From NCBI RefSeq assembly GCF_020740795.1, contig NC_067283.1, forward strand, positions 57,319,966-57,383,965: a DNA stretch of 64,000 nt, written 5' to 3'. This DNA is from Apus apus (lineage: Eukaryota > Chordata > Aves > Apodiformes > Apodidae). Below the pieces are notes generated by a model that was not told the origin of the DNA, ran no database searches, and worked only from the letters and a program-made list of their open reading frames with translations. The stretch's first letter is position 1, and the number at the start of each line of letters is the position of its first letter. Below, one piece after another: positions 25,301-36,995 of this stretch. A program made the translations under genes and the position numbers.

Positions 25301-28300
25301 CAATTCCTTTAAAACAAAATTGAAGCTTTCTACTGTGCTTCTCCTTTCTCCCTGGTCCCCCAAATATGGTCTCACTCAGACATAAGCTTCTCTCTGATCT
25401 AGGTTCATCTTCTCTATCCAGCACCCTAAATTGAACTAAAGAGAAAAACAAACCAGTAGTTAAGTTGACCTAATGAAATCTCACACCCACCACAGTATGG
25501 CAGCACCTGCTCTCTGACCACACTAGAACTCTCTGGGGAGAACAGAAGGAACAGAAGCTCCTGCTGCAAAAGTTGGCATGAGAAAGGATACCAGCATAAG
25601 AATAGTTGAATATAGCCTGAGGGTCTGACACCAGGAATGAGGAAAAAAGAGGGAAAGCCATGCATAGCAGACAACCTGTCTCAGTTGGCAGGAAGAGTAG
25701 AAAGAATGATGTGTTTAGTCTCTGATGATCACACATCCTTCTGCTCAGATAAATTAAGCTTCATGTTCAGTTTTCATACTAGCAAACTACAGCTGTAGAA
25801 ACAACACATACAGCCAAGCAGGGATGGGATTCTCTGTAATGAGGGTGGCAAGAGATAAAATGCAACTCCATCTCAAGGAAGATCATATTCTTCCATCTAT
25901 TCAATGACTAGAAAAGGATAAACAAGTAAGTCAGTATCACTAAGCCACAAAGGAAGAGAGGTTCTGGCAGCTACACTAAGTCAGCAACTTGACTGCAAAT
26001 ATATTCTACTCTTGTTCTTCACCACTAACCACCCCTATTATTTTTGTTTGTAAGAATGAAAGAGAAGATATATTCTGGCCTAAATTCTTTGTCTCAGTTG
26101 AATCCAGGCAAATCCATTGTAGCTCCTCTGAGCACACTGGTGTTACTCTGCATACCTTGGAATGCCAGCAGAATTACCATGATTAGGTAGGTACCTGAGG
26201 CACTGTTTAAATGGATAATAAAAACAAGTTATGTCCTCACACCACACCATTCTGGCGTGGGTAGAGATTTGAACTAAAACAGGAAAGCCTTCTAGCAATT
26301 CTCCTGCTAGGGAAGTCTCCTCCATTTCTTCATCTAGATGAGGAAGTGCACAAGTTCTCAGTGGGTCAGACATGATAGCAGGCAGCAAGACAACACTGCA
26401 TAATGCTTCTGGGGTTCACTGGGAGCATCTGTGTTCCCTGACAGGCACAGAGCAGGGAGGGAACCAGGGTTGTGCTTCCCTAGGCATGGGATCCCTCAAC
26501 ATAACCCACATCTGTGGTGGAAGAACAGGCTGTTGTCTGTCACATGGTATAGGGGCAGGGAAAGGGGTACCTCCACACCATCAGAAATGTTTCCTACCCT
26601 GGACTACGGCAGAGTCCTGTGCTCCTCCCATAGGCAAACTATTCCTACATCATCTTTAGAACTGCAACCCAAACTCACTTTTCAGGTGTGTCCTGTCAGA
26701 GAAGCCCCTGATAGTCCCCCAGTCCTGCATCTAAGGAGGTACCACAGAGTGTGAACCCACCATGGTGCATAGAACTCCAGCAGCACAGTGTCCTTGTCTG
26801 CAGTAAAGGTATCAAAGTTTGCATCATTCAAGACCAATACACCATTTTCTTCTTTAACTTCAGAGTCATCATCTTCATCATCGTCGTCATCATCATCGTC
26901 ATCATCATCAGCTTCTTTTGTAACAGACTCTGGAAAAGTAAAAGTATAAATGCAATACAGATTTTTAAACATTAAAATAACATTACCATGTCAAAGAGAG
27001 ATTAAGTATATTCTGTGGTTTAAAAAAAAAAAGGATCAACATGGGTTAATACCTGCTCCACATACAATGACAGCTACCTCAGTTTACAAAGAGCTTGGAC
27101 TGTGATGTTTGACCAGTCCCACTTCATTTCTGTCCACACTATGCCACACTATCTTTCAGAGGAAAGAGTCAACATGTATTTTAGTCTTCAGGGCAAACTA
27201 ACAAAATGAACATAACCAGAATTTGTGCCCACAGGCCTATGTGACAAGGTCTGGTGCATGCATATCTTGTTGAAATGTGGGAAGCGAGGCACCAGATGTG
27301 TTTTGTTGGGCAAGAAGGGCACAAAGATCATACCTGAATCCAATCAGAAGCCCTCCATCATGCTGTAGTACAGCTGTCCTTCAAGCACAGCAACTTATGC
27401 TTGGAAAAATTAGCTATCTTGTACCCAAAAAGCAGAAGCTATCTGCCCCAAATGCTTTCTTTGTACCCTTACTCACTCACACCTGTAACAGCACAACTGC
27501 TATGCTCTGCCTGTCTGAAGGCCTAATGACAGGCTTGCTGTAAACAAAAATGCTATCATTCCACTACGACCAAGGTGGTTTAGAAGCAGCACTTCAAAAT
27601 CATACTTTTGTTCCTGGCTGCTCATTCACACCCCTATCACTTCAATATATCTTGCTTTCAGTTACAGCAATGTTTCAGATCTGCAATTCACTGAAGAGGC
27701 TTTCCACCCATAGGAGTATCACTCTGCTCTGCATCAGCACCAGAGAGAGGGTAAACTCAAGCAAGCAGCTGTCAGAGGAGTCCTCAGAAAATGCAGTCCT
27801 GTGCATCTTGATCATCTGGTAGATTCAAGGCACTCTTCAAAAACCAATTACATGAAACCTTCTTCCACAGAAATTTTGGGGAGACCTTTGAAAAAGCAAT
27901 TTGCTAAATTACCAAAGTAAAGTTAACACACGAATGCTGAAGCCAGGACATTTCCACAGGTTTAATCGTTCTTCAGTCTTGGAACTTGAGGTAGATTTTT
28001 AATATTTAATCTTCCACATGTTCCTTTAAACTTTTTTTTTTTTTTTAACTGCTGTCATACAAGGCAAGCAGACCTTCCTGAATGACTTGAAAGGAATTAT
28101 CATGTCAGAACAAGTATGAAAACTGTGCAACACTGAAGTTAAGGCCCTTTCAAGCACCATGAGTTCCAGGATTAGAAACAAAACAAACAAAAACCAAACA
28201 AGAAGAACCCACATCCTAAATACCACAAAGAAAACACTAAGGTTTCTTGTTCAAAACTATTATCGACTTAACTTTAATTGGCTTTTGACTAAGCTGACAT

Positions 28301-31300
28301 AAGTTACTGCAGTAGGACAGTTAATTATTCAGGACAAGAATTCTGAAAATGTTCTGATTTCACCTGTAATTTAAAAGTTAAGAATGATAAATATACAGTA
28401 TCCAGGTATGAAGAAGTGACTAAAACAAACTCTGTGATCCCAAGGGTCTTTACTAACCTGAATGATTCTATGATTCTCAGACCAATGGCAGACTGTAGGA
28501 ACAAGCTCACTATGGAAAAAATTATGCCATTAAATTGCAATATTAATTTTTCTGTTGGAAGAGGTATTCAAAAAAATAAGCCAATATGCTCTCAGAAAAC
28601 AGTATGTGCCCCTATAGAAAATGCATTAATTGGTACCCAGCTTCATACACCACCAAAATATTTAAGCTTCTGATGAAGGGAGAGATCACAGGAGATCATT
28701 TTTCACACAACAGTAGTTACCTGTTTCTTTAACAGCCACTACTGTCATCTGATCTACAAAGCAGTTAAAAGCACTATTTGCAAGTGGACAATGCCTCCTG
28801 TGTTGCTGCCTCTAAGCACTAGCAGTGAAAGGACTGAACTGTCAAACACCCTTGAAGAGCTACAGCTGCCATGTACCTATGGCTGCACTGGTGAAAAAGC
28901 TCCTTTTCAGGGAGTTTCAGCAGTCAAACCTTCTGCTTACATGTGTGCACAGCAGTTTTGAGGGCTATGTTTCAGGGCAGGATGTCTGAGGTCAGTCTCT
29001 GCCTGAATTCCTGGTGAGTTGCGCAATGCCTGTTGCTTTTCCAAGCAAATCACTTCAGACTTGATTTTTCTTGACACAAAGGAATTTGAGCCAAGCTAGC
29101 CAGTCAGTTCCGCTTTACCCCTCTAAAACTAACCCCACCAGGCTGCAACTAGCATTTCTGCTTACTATACTAACTACCCATCCACAAAAAGATCACTGCA
29201 GCTATTGTGGCACAGGCTCATGGCTTAGAAAGGTGAGAATGAAGTATCACCTACAGATACATCCTGCACAAAAGGAAAGTGTTAAACCCGTAGATCTAAC
29301 ATCCATCACTGAAACTATTCTCTGTCTTTCACTGCAAGTGGCTGTATAGCCTGCCAACACAAAACTTCCTTGACACTGATGAATTACGCACACCCGCTTC
29401 CTCCTCCTTGGAGAGGACTCCAGCTTTTCCCAACTGGATTACAGAGGGCTTACATTGAAAAAAAAAAAAGTTAACTGCACCTAAAAATTGGTCCTTAAGA
29501 GTGCAAACTCACTCTATAGTCTTCAGCTTCACCAATATCTAGGGTTATCATAGTTACATCTCATGTCCCTTCAGTATTGGGACTTGAAAGACCTGCTTCA
29601 AGGATCTGACTGACTATGGGAGAGGTAAGCAGGATTTTTTTTAATTAAAATCAAGAAACATTCATGATTTACATATTGAAGAGAATGAATACAGAAATAC
29701 TCTGTGACAGCTGAAATGGCAGAAGTAGATGATAAATATTTGCATAAGGCAGTTCATGCAAATAAAATTGCTGCACCCAAACTGAAGTGGCTTTGTTTCT
29801 TAAAGCTACTTGCAAAGCAAGTGGACAAACCAACAAGTGACAGCTGTGGCTAAAACCTGCCCTCCGGTAAAATACAGACCACTCCCTTTAACTCCACCAA
29901 AGTATTTCCACAAATTTCAACACGTTACCACACAAATAAAAAAACACAATGAAGATGACACTCGATGTAAGACCTGAGGTACATGATGCTCGCTGGCAGG
30001 TCTTCTTCAAGAGGGCAGCTACTCTAACCAAAATTAATAATTACAGTAATGAACACTGAACTTTCAGCATTTATTGTCAGTCTGGCCTAGTAACTTTTCT
30101 TAAGTAGGGAGAATCTTGTATGAAAAAGCCACATTCAGGTATCAATGACTTCTGGATTCTGCCTGAAAGTTTCCTTTTGAGGAGAGCACTGCAGTGTCTA
30201 CTTCTCAATTGGATAAGCTCAGTTTTCAGAAACATCAAAGTCAAGACCTGTAATCTGTTGCCAAGGCAATCAGTAGCCTTTTCATGAAAGCAGCCTTCCC
30301 TGATCTTTCTGTAGTGGATCCTCTGCACAATCCCTCCTTTTCCTTCTTCAGGATGCAAAGGGTGTCACCATTATGACCCAGGCTAAGCTAGCTGCCAGCA
30401 TATTCACCTCACTGCCATAGTCAAGCTTCACTTCCAAAACCATACAATGCAATGAGCCTGGTTTCTTCTGAATTTTTCATCTCCTGAACATGACTTACAT
30501 AAGGTCACTTGCTTGTTGTAAATTTTTCCAACTTCATGCAGGTCTGCACTTCAAGGGCAAAAAAAGAAATTCCTAACTATGTGTATTTTTACAGCAAAGG
30601 CTTGGTAAAGCCTAGTTAATGATTTACGTACAATTTTGAGATACACAATAGAAATAGGAAAATTACCCAATGGATTAGTGTTCAGCTTGCACACAGGAAT
30701 AAATACTTTCCTCACTGTGTGACTTCGATCTTGAGAACTTCGATAATGAGAAGAACAGCTCATGGGAAGCACTGATGAGAACCTGACCCATCAGAAGCTG
30801 AGATATTGCTGTCAGCCACAGGATCCAGGCTTTGCTAAAACATCACAGGTGTTATTTCATCATTTGAAGGTAGTAGGGGAAATTACTGGGTTTTGTCACA
30901 TGCTACAAAGCAATCATAACCCAGTATTCTAGCTCAAAGCAAATGCACATAACACACCTACTTCAGCTTAGAATTAAAAAAAACTTCACAGGAAGATTCT
31001 CCATCTCTGTACTGTAGATTCTATACTCTATACAAAACAAAACCCTCTTGATCCTTACCGCACAGATAAAGTACCTGACATAAACGCATTTCTTCGAGGT
31101 ACAGTGACTACGCACTGAGCAAGAATCTGAAGGAGAGAAGTTCAGGAAGGAATCTATAATCCCATCTCCCTGAACGCCCTCTAGTACTTAACACACAGCA
31201 GTGTTGATGCACGAAATACAAAAGGTGCAGGATTTCCCAAAACCCGTATGAAAGACGCTGACCACCCATAAAGAAGCCCCTTTAAATGCCTGCCGCCGGC

Positions 31301-31895
31301 CTCCTACGTCCGGGCGCTAAACTTGCTAAGTCAGATCAGCTTTGTTTCAGCTAATTTTGGAAAGAAGAGAACTTCACGCGCGAGTGAAATCCAAGGGGAA
31401 GAAGAAACACGCGCCACGCGGCCTTCCTTGCGGGGAAAAAGCCATCAGCGTGAAGCGCACAGAAGGCGCAGGTCGCTGAGCGAAGGGGCGAGGAACAGAG
31501 CGCTCTGTCGCCTAACGGGACCCCGGGTTCGGTGGCAACTGAAGAGCCAGCCCTTGCCAACACGGCCCACCGCCAGCCGCCCGCCCCGCAGAGCCGCCGC
31601 ACGCCGCTGCGGCAGGCAGCCCCCCGCCGCGGCCAGGGGCACCCGCGCCCTGCGGGACCCGCCAGCCCGGCCCGGCCCAGCCCAGCCCCGCGGCGCCTCG
31701 CAAGGCCCGCGCCGCCGCAGCGCCCGGCGCCGCCGGGGGGAGCCAGGCCCCGCACCCGCCGCCGCCGCCAGCCCGTCCCCCGCCTCACCCGCACTCACCT
31801 CTGTCGTCACCATCCTCCTCCTCGGCCCGGGCCAGCAGGGCCAGCTGGGCCAGCCCCAGCAGCAGCACCAGCGCCCACACCCCGCTCAGCCTCAT
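19324..31895 (-). CDS. PDIA4: Protein disulfide-isomerase A4 (ERp72), ten exons
   Basis: ER-lumenal thiol-disulfide oxidoreductase that forms and isomerises disulfides in secretory proteins and belongs to ER chaperone complexes. Coding exons in transcript order: 31799-31895, 26761-26929, 24829-25034, 24031-24169, 23296-23501, 22467-22625, 21192-21343, 20635-20791, 20310-20543, 19324-19739. All reading phases join, giving 1935 nt or 644 residues plus stop; human is 645. Visible features: signal peptide (about 1-24, [20 protein letters not shown] start), a poly-Asp/Glu segment, domain a0 with CGHC at 90-93, domain a with CGHC at 205-208, b and b' domains in between and after, domain a' with CGHC at 554-557, GYPT/GFPT cis-proline sites, and the ER-retrieval end KEEL. 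The start is the only ATG giving a signal peptide in frame. All donors are GT, including a weak GTACTG after exon 5. No defect seen. Confidence 0.97.
26864..26914 (-). repeat. GAT/GAC codon repeat in PDIA4 exon 2
   Basis: A near-perfect run of GAT and GAC codons (ATC/GTC on +) gives eleven consecutive Asp, then Glu, then three more Asp. It forms the acidic N-terminal segment after the signal peptide, which in ERp72 is thought to bind calcium with low affinity. Trinucleotide runs of this sort vary in length between species and individuals. Confidence 0.85.
28435..28478 (+). mobile_element. CR1 3'-end scrap in PDIA4 intron 1
   Basis: About 44 bp reading GATCCCAAGGGTCTTTACTA then AACCTGAATGATTCTATGAT, the characteristic last bases of a CR1 3' UTR on the + strand. 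The rest of the element is missing, so it is a severely truncated or old copy. Confidence 0.6.
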
Positions 31896-31973
31896 CCCGC
31901 CGCTCCCCGCGCCGCTCCCGCTGCTCCGGCTCCGCTCCGGCCCGCCGCGCCCCGCGCCCCGCCGCGCCCCCTG

Positions 31974-32185
31974 ATTGGCTGCCGCCCCGCGCCCCCCTGA
32001 TTGGCTGCCGCCCCGCGCCCCCGCCAATCGCCTGCCGCGCCCCTCCGGACCGGCTCGCGGCGTCGGCAGGGCGCGCGGCCCCCCCTCCGCAGCACCGCGC
32101 GAGGGCCGCCGGCCGGGGCGGGGGAGGCGCGCGCCCCCGCGCGCTGAGAGGAGCCGCCCGCCCTGAGGTGCCGCCCCCCCATTGG
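31974..32185 (-). promoter_or_regulatory. Proximal CCAAT-box cluster of PDIA4
   Basis: CCAAT in PDIA4 orientation (ATTGG on +) occurs at 31974-31978, 32000-32004 and 32181-32185, with one opposite-facing CCAAT at 32024-32028. The first two sit in a 26-bp duplication (CTGATTGGCTGCCGCCCCGC). They are 79-290 bp upstream of the ATG. CCAAT boxes bound by NF-Y are the invariant half of the ER stress response element (CCAAT-N9-CCACG). I found no perfect CCACG at the N9 distance, so only NF-Y binding is suggested directly. Confidence 0.65.
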
Positions 32186-32236
32186 TTGCCCGGGGCCGCC
32201 AACCGCCGCCTGACACGCGTGCCGGGCCGCCCGCCC

Positions 32237-32508
32237 TGGGGACGGGGGCGAGCAGCCACATCGCCCCTCGCCATTGGCGGGCTGGGGCTGGGGACGGGAG
32301 CGAGCAGCCACATCGCCCCTCGCCATTGGCGGGCTGGGGCTGGGGACGGGAGCGAGCAGCCACATCGCCCCTCGCGATTGGCGGGCTGGGGCTGGGGGCG
32401 GGGCGAGCAGCCACATCGCCCCTCGCGATTGGCGGGCTGGGGCTGGGGACGGGAGCGAGCAGCCACATTGCCCCTCGCGATTGGCGGGCTGGGGCTGGGG
32501 GCGGGGCC
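32237..32508 (-). repeat. 52-bp minisatellite with CCAAT box per unit
   Basis: Five tandem units of 51-52 bp, each reading (on +) GAGCAGCCACATCGCCCCTC, then GC(C/G)ATTGGCGGGCTGGGG. CCAAT boxes in PDIA4 orientation are at 32273, 32325, 32377, 32428 and 32480. Nine bases from each is CGATG (four units) or CAATG (last unit), at the place where an ERSE has CCACG: a degenerate half-site with the correct N9 spacing. It lies about 380-590 bp upstream of the PDIA4 ATG. Units differ by only a few bases, so the array is young or homogenised. Confidence 0.9.
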
Positions 32509-32572
32509 GGCAGCCTGTGAGGCGGTGGCGCCGCGTGCGCCGGGGGAGGGGCGGGCGGGGCGCGGGGCCGCC

Positions 32573-34180
32573 ATGTTGGGCTGGCGGAGGCGTCAGGGGT
32601 GTCCGTGTTATGGCAGCGACTCGGTGCCCTTTAGCGAGGTGTCTGGCAGCGCCGTGGGGCCTGGGGGCATCCGCAGGGCTCGGGGGGAGGGTCTGGTGCA
32701 GCCGGTCGCGCTGCAAAGAGCGGCTGCGAGCGAGCGCGGGGCAGGCCCGGGGCGGGGTGCGGGTGTCTGTCCCGGTGTCTCGCGGGTAACTTCTGCAGTC
32801 GCAAACAGCCGTGGAGGAGCTGGAGCCGCTGCTCGAGGCCATAAGAGAGCAGGAGTTCTGTGAGTCAGGCTTTTCAGTGTGCACCGGCCTCCTGGTCCCC
32901 TTCCCCCCCCATGGCGAACGAACGTGTTTTTTTCTGGTAATAACTGCATTTCTGCTTACGGATGGTGACTCTGGAGTGATGTATCAGCGTAACTTCTGGC
33001 CGTGGTTGTGCAAATGCGCATCTGAGATCGAATAAAAACGGTGCTAAAAGCTTTCGGTGCTCACATTGCCAGTTTGGCCACATGCTTGGGTAAATCACAG
33101 CTGTTCATAGGTTCATGAAGCAGTTACTTTGTTTTTAATAAAGTTTCTGACCCTTGGTTAGTTCGTAAGCATAAATCACAGTTAAATTCAGTGCACAGTA
33201 TTCACACTCTAAAGTGGTAGCAGTAGCTTGTGATAAGCAAGTATCTTCAAGACCTTGAAGTGCAAGCTTAAAATATGAAACCCATTATTTTAGGGGACCG
33301 AGAATTCCTTGTTTCTCTGAAAGGCTATTGATGAATCTAGGTTGCCATTTGGCATTTGTCAGTGGTCTGTAGCAAACAGTATGAAAAAAGCCATTAAAAA
33401 CCCACCTTGTTCTGCATGGCTAAGTTATAGAGTGGGAGTCTGTGTCTTCCCTTGGTTCAGCTGCCAAACAAGTTATTTTCAATATACAGTGATACAATAG
33501 CAATCTTTCCACTTACCTGTGCACCATTACAATCAGGTGAGATCTTTTGTGAGATCTGATCTGAACCAGGTTGAAGCTGTCTTGAGCTTGTCTGGTTTTG
33601 GTATCAGTATATTAAAAAAACCAAACACCCAGAACTTGTTTTGATGATTGGTTTGATTAACATAGGTATTTAGTAATATGATAGTAGCACATAATCAGAT
33701 TGAACATGGGGAAAATTCAGAGTAGGAAAGGTTTTTATTTAGAATCTATTCACTGTTTGGTTAACACAACCGTTAATTTGTATATTGTTTTGATGTGTAT
33801 AATATTTACTGCCTTCGGCATCAGAGTTTATTATTCTGATTTAGGTTGGAGCTGACAGTGAGCTGTCAAGATGGAGGAGTTCTGCCAGGCCTGATACTTC
33901 ATAATGGACATTGTCTAGGCCATTGGAAAAGAGGCTAAAAAAAGCTTGCAGAAAAAAAGTCATGTAAAATGGGAAAGTGGTGTGAGTATTGCTTTTGTCT
34001 TTTAGAACATGAAATTCAGTACTAAATAGTTTTAATTTTGTGGTGGCTAAGTTTTATGGTTATTGGTTTTTAGATGTATTAACCAAACTGAAAAATGAAA
34101 ACAATAGATTTACTAAGCAGTCAAAGGTGTCAAGCACCAACATCCAGGGAGACAGTGAAAAGGAACTGCAAACAGTATGA
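32573..34180 (+). CDS. Candidate small divergent gene, three exons, unknown product
   Basis: Not recognised. Seen: ATG at 32573 in good context (GCCGCCATG), open to a possible donor after 32638 (GAG|GTGTCT); exon 32799-32859 with a good acceptor (TTCTGCAG) and a strong donor (TTCT|GTGAGT); exon 34074-34180 with a good acceptor (TTATTGGTTTTTAG) and stop TGA at 34178-34180. Phases agree (0, then 1), giving 77 residues. Exon 2 reads as an acidic amphipathic helix (AVEELEPLLEAIREQEF) and exon 3 continues with KLKNENNRF, a short coiled-coil-like pattern. The first exon is the weakest part. It faces away from PDIA4 and would share its CpG-island promoter; a candidate AATAAA is at 35281-35286. It could be non-coding or lack an exon. 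Confidence 0.4.
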
Positions 34181-35473
34181 ATACAGGGTTTTTAAAATCT
34201 GTTTGTTTGAAGTGCAGGAGTAAAGCCTGCCAAGACAGAGGCCCTATAATCCCTGTTCAGTCCAGGACAACCTGGTCATCTAACTGAAAGATTTGCTCAA
34301 TTGTATGTTAATTGTGTGGGCAGTTAGCAGTATTGGCAGGCCACAACTTAGGCATGTCCCTCTAGACAAATAGGGCCTTGGCAAAGGACCACAATCTGGT
34401 CTGTCTTCAGACCAATGGGGCTGTGCCTGTCTTCCTAGGTGAGGGTGACACAGGGCAGCACCATGAGTCATAAATAGCATCCACAGAGCAGCTGGGGTGT
34501 GAGCTCAGCATGACTGGGAGGTACACTGTGTCCCACAGTGCAGCTTTTCCAAGAGATTCCTTTCTGCTCTCTAAAGGCTTACTGACAGATGAGGATGACC
34601 ATATGGATCTGAAAATGCTCTGAACTAAGTAGTGCTGGTAAGAGCACTGCTGCCTTTTGCCAGGTAGCCTTTCTTCACATGAGTTAGTAACAGGAAACTC
34701 CTCCTTACTAGGAGGATCTCTAGGAAGAAGGTAGGTAGAACGGAGCCTAGAACAGGTGACTAAGTGCAGGGTCATCTGTAGATGAGATGCACGGAAAGGG
34801 GAATGGCACAGGTCCCTTCCTGCATGTCTGATGTGAGAAGCTGGCCATACTTACAGCTCACTTCTGCTGCGGTCATGCTTGAGAGCAAACAAGTACTGAA
34901 AGTATGAGACCTCACAAAGTATCTATGGAGCGATTTTGGAGTGAAAGGCATTTCTGTCTGATAGCACCTGCTATGCTGCATAAAAATTCAGGTGTTGGCA
35001 TGCTTTGGTTATTTGTTTTGCACATACTGTGTTTTCACATCCTTATAAGCATTCAGATTCAGTGTCTTTCCTGTTGATTTAAGTTGTCATTGGTTACCTA
35101 AAAGTCTTCACAGGTCACACCTGTCTTTTCCAGCACCAGTGAGTGGGGGACTGTGGAAGTAACTGTACCGTAGTGCAGTTTTCTCCTTCAAAAGGTAGCC
35201 TAGGTGCTAGTCATCTTCTGTACATCATTCTGCAGTTTCTGTGGGGTACAGTTATTGATCTTAGAAGAGGCATATTCAGCAATAAATGTAACAGAAGAAA
35301 GAGCCACCATTCTTTCACAAAAATCATTAAAATTGCAAAGTATGCCAGACTAAGCTACATTAGTCTAACATCTGCTATTAAATTATATTGCAGTCTCAAA
35401 GGTACATTTGAACCTACTTGGCCTTTCCTAGCCTGATGATACTGAGTGGCTACCTTGCAAGGATGCTTAGCAA
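34181..35473. other. Intergenic / possible 3' UTR of divergent transcript
   Basis: No coding sequence recognised. AATAAA at 35281-35286 on + could end the candidate transcript that stops at 34180. Nothing else supported. Confidence 0.4.
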
Positions 35474-35950
35474 TTGTAATCACAGAATCACTTAGGTTGG
35501 AAAAGACTTTAAGATTATAGAGTCTAACCATTAACTCTACTCTACCAAGTCCAGCACTAAGCCATATGCCCAAGGGCCACATCTAGATGACTTTTAATCA
35601 CATCCAGGGCTGGTGACTCAACCACCTCCCTGGACAGCCTGTTGCAATGCCTGACAACTCTTCTCAGTGAAAAAGTTCTTCCTAACGTCCAGTCTAAACC
35701 TTCCCTGGCACAGCTTGAGACCATTTCCTCATGTTCTATCACCAGTTACATGTGAGAAGAGACCAGTGCCTACCTCTTTATAATGTCCTTTCAGGTAGTT
35801 GTAGAGGGCAATGAGGTCTCCCCTCAGCTTCCTTTACTTCAGACTAAATAGCCCCAGTTCCCTCAGCTGCTCCTACTATGAATTGTTCTCAAGGCCCTTC
35901 AACAGCTTTGTTGCCCTTCTTTGATGATCTCACATATGTGGCAGCTGCTC
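35474..35950 (-). mobile_element. CR1 LINE 3' fragment
   Basis: Begins on + with AATCACAGAATCACTTAGGT and TTGGAAAAGACTTTAAGATT, followed by CACCTCCCTGGACAGCCTGT, GTTCTTCCTAACGTCCAGTC and AGGTCTCCCCTCAGCTTCCT, the known order of a reversed CR1 3' UTR and reverse transcriptase end. It is more diverged than the 10005 copy, with frames broken. Confidence 0.9.
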
Positions 35951-36935
35951 TAGTTTCTTGTAATCCTTAATATCACAGAATGATGCTGGCTGATACTGTT
36001 TGAATAGAGGAGCAACAAATTAATTTACTATTTTTAAATATGAATTTTGTGTCTCGGTGCTACAGTAAGTTCCTGATGGTGCTTAAAGGATTGGAAACTG
36101 ATTTTAATAGGATGTGTGGAGCCTCAGCACTGTGCCAGTTAACTAAAGTGCTGGACCATATATATGCATAGCATTTTCAGTAGCACTGTGTGATAGACAC
36201 AATTTATGATTTTTTAATTTGTTTTTAAGTACAGTATTTGTTCCACATAACATGAACTGATGGCACTTGATGCCACCCACTGGCAATCTAAAACATGGGT
36301 GAAATGCTGCTAATATATACTTGATATGTGCAGAGTTCTGAGTAGTTCTGATGGAATGCTCTCAAGACTTGGTTTCTAAAAAACAAAGTTCTGTTGTAAA
36401 CCCTCTCTTTTATGTGATCTGCCAGTTTTAAGCTGGCACAGTGTCACACAGGTGTTTTGGATGATGTTCTGGTAGTTTTCTTGTGAACCTCAGTTTTTTG
36501 CATAATAGCTAAACTTTCACAGCAAATTATGCTGAGTTGCTTTGAGCATAATCTTAACGTAAATTGCTTCACTGACTCTCAGAACAATGCTTGAAATGTC
36601 CACCCTGTTTTGCATTTAATCTTAATCTAGAAACAATTCAGGGAGCAAGAGAAACACTTGTAGAACTCATTCTTTTTTGATCAGTGGTCAATTCATGTAT
36701 TCTGATGCTTATTTTAAAATACCTTTCAATAATTTTCAGTCATCATTGTAGAAACATGATAAAGAGTTTGATGTGAAAATGTTCCAGTTCAATACTACTA
36801 AATTCTTGCAAATTAGTGAAATATGGTCAGTCACAGTAATATAAACAGTGCTGATTCCTTTATTGCACTCTTGTTTTGCTGTAATGACTTTGAATGTCTG
36901 GATTACTTATTTTTTTCCACACTTTCTTATGAAGT

Positions 36936-36995
36936 GTTTTCTTTCTCTCTTTTTTCTTTTTTTTTTTTTCTTTTTTTTCTTTTTTTTTTTTTGGG
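36936..36995 (+). repeat. Polypyrimidine (T-rich) tract
   Basis: About 60 bp of almost pure T with scattered C, followed by a G-run (GGGTGGGGGG). Low-complexity sequence; no function assigned. Confidence 0.85.

Larger units (their letters stand above)
31340..32800. promoter_or_regulatory. CpG island at PDIA4 promoter
   Basis: A very GC- and CpG-rich block covering PDIA4 exon 1, its upstream region and the start of the candidate divergent transcript. All long open frames here (up to 443 codons) are Pro/Ala/Arg/Gly-rich in several frames on both strands, which is what high GC gives by chance. It probably works as a bidirectional promoter. Confidence 0.85.

Noticed and set aside
31532-32863. 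443-codon + strand frame and several 110-330 codon frames on both strands
   Set aside because: They lie in the CpG island and minisatellite. Proline/alanine/arginine/glycine-rich translations in several frames at once are the expected result of high GC without stops.
33840-33900. Possible extra + strand exon after TTCTGATTTAG
   Set aside because: The frame stops within a few codons (ATGGAGGAGTTCTGCCAGGC then TGA) and no donor joins it in phase to 34074.
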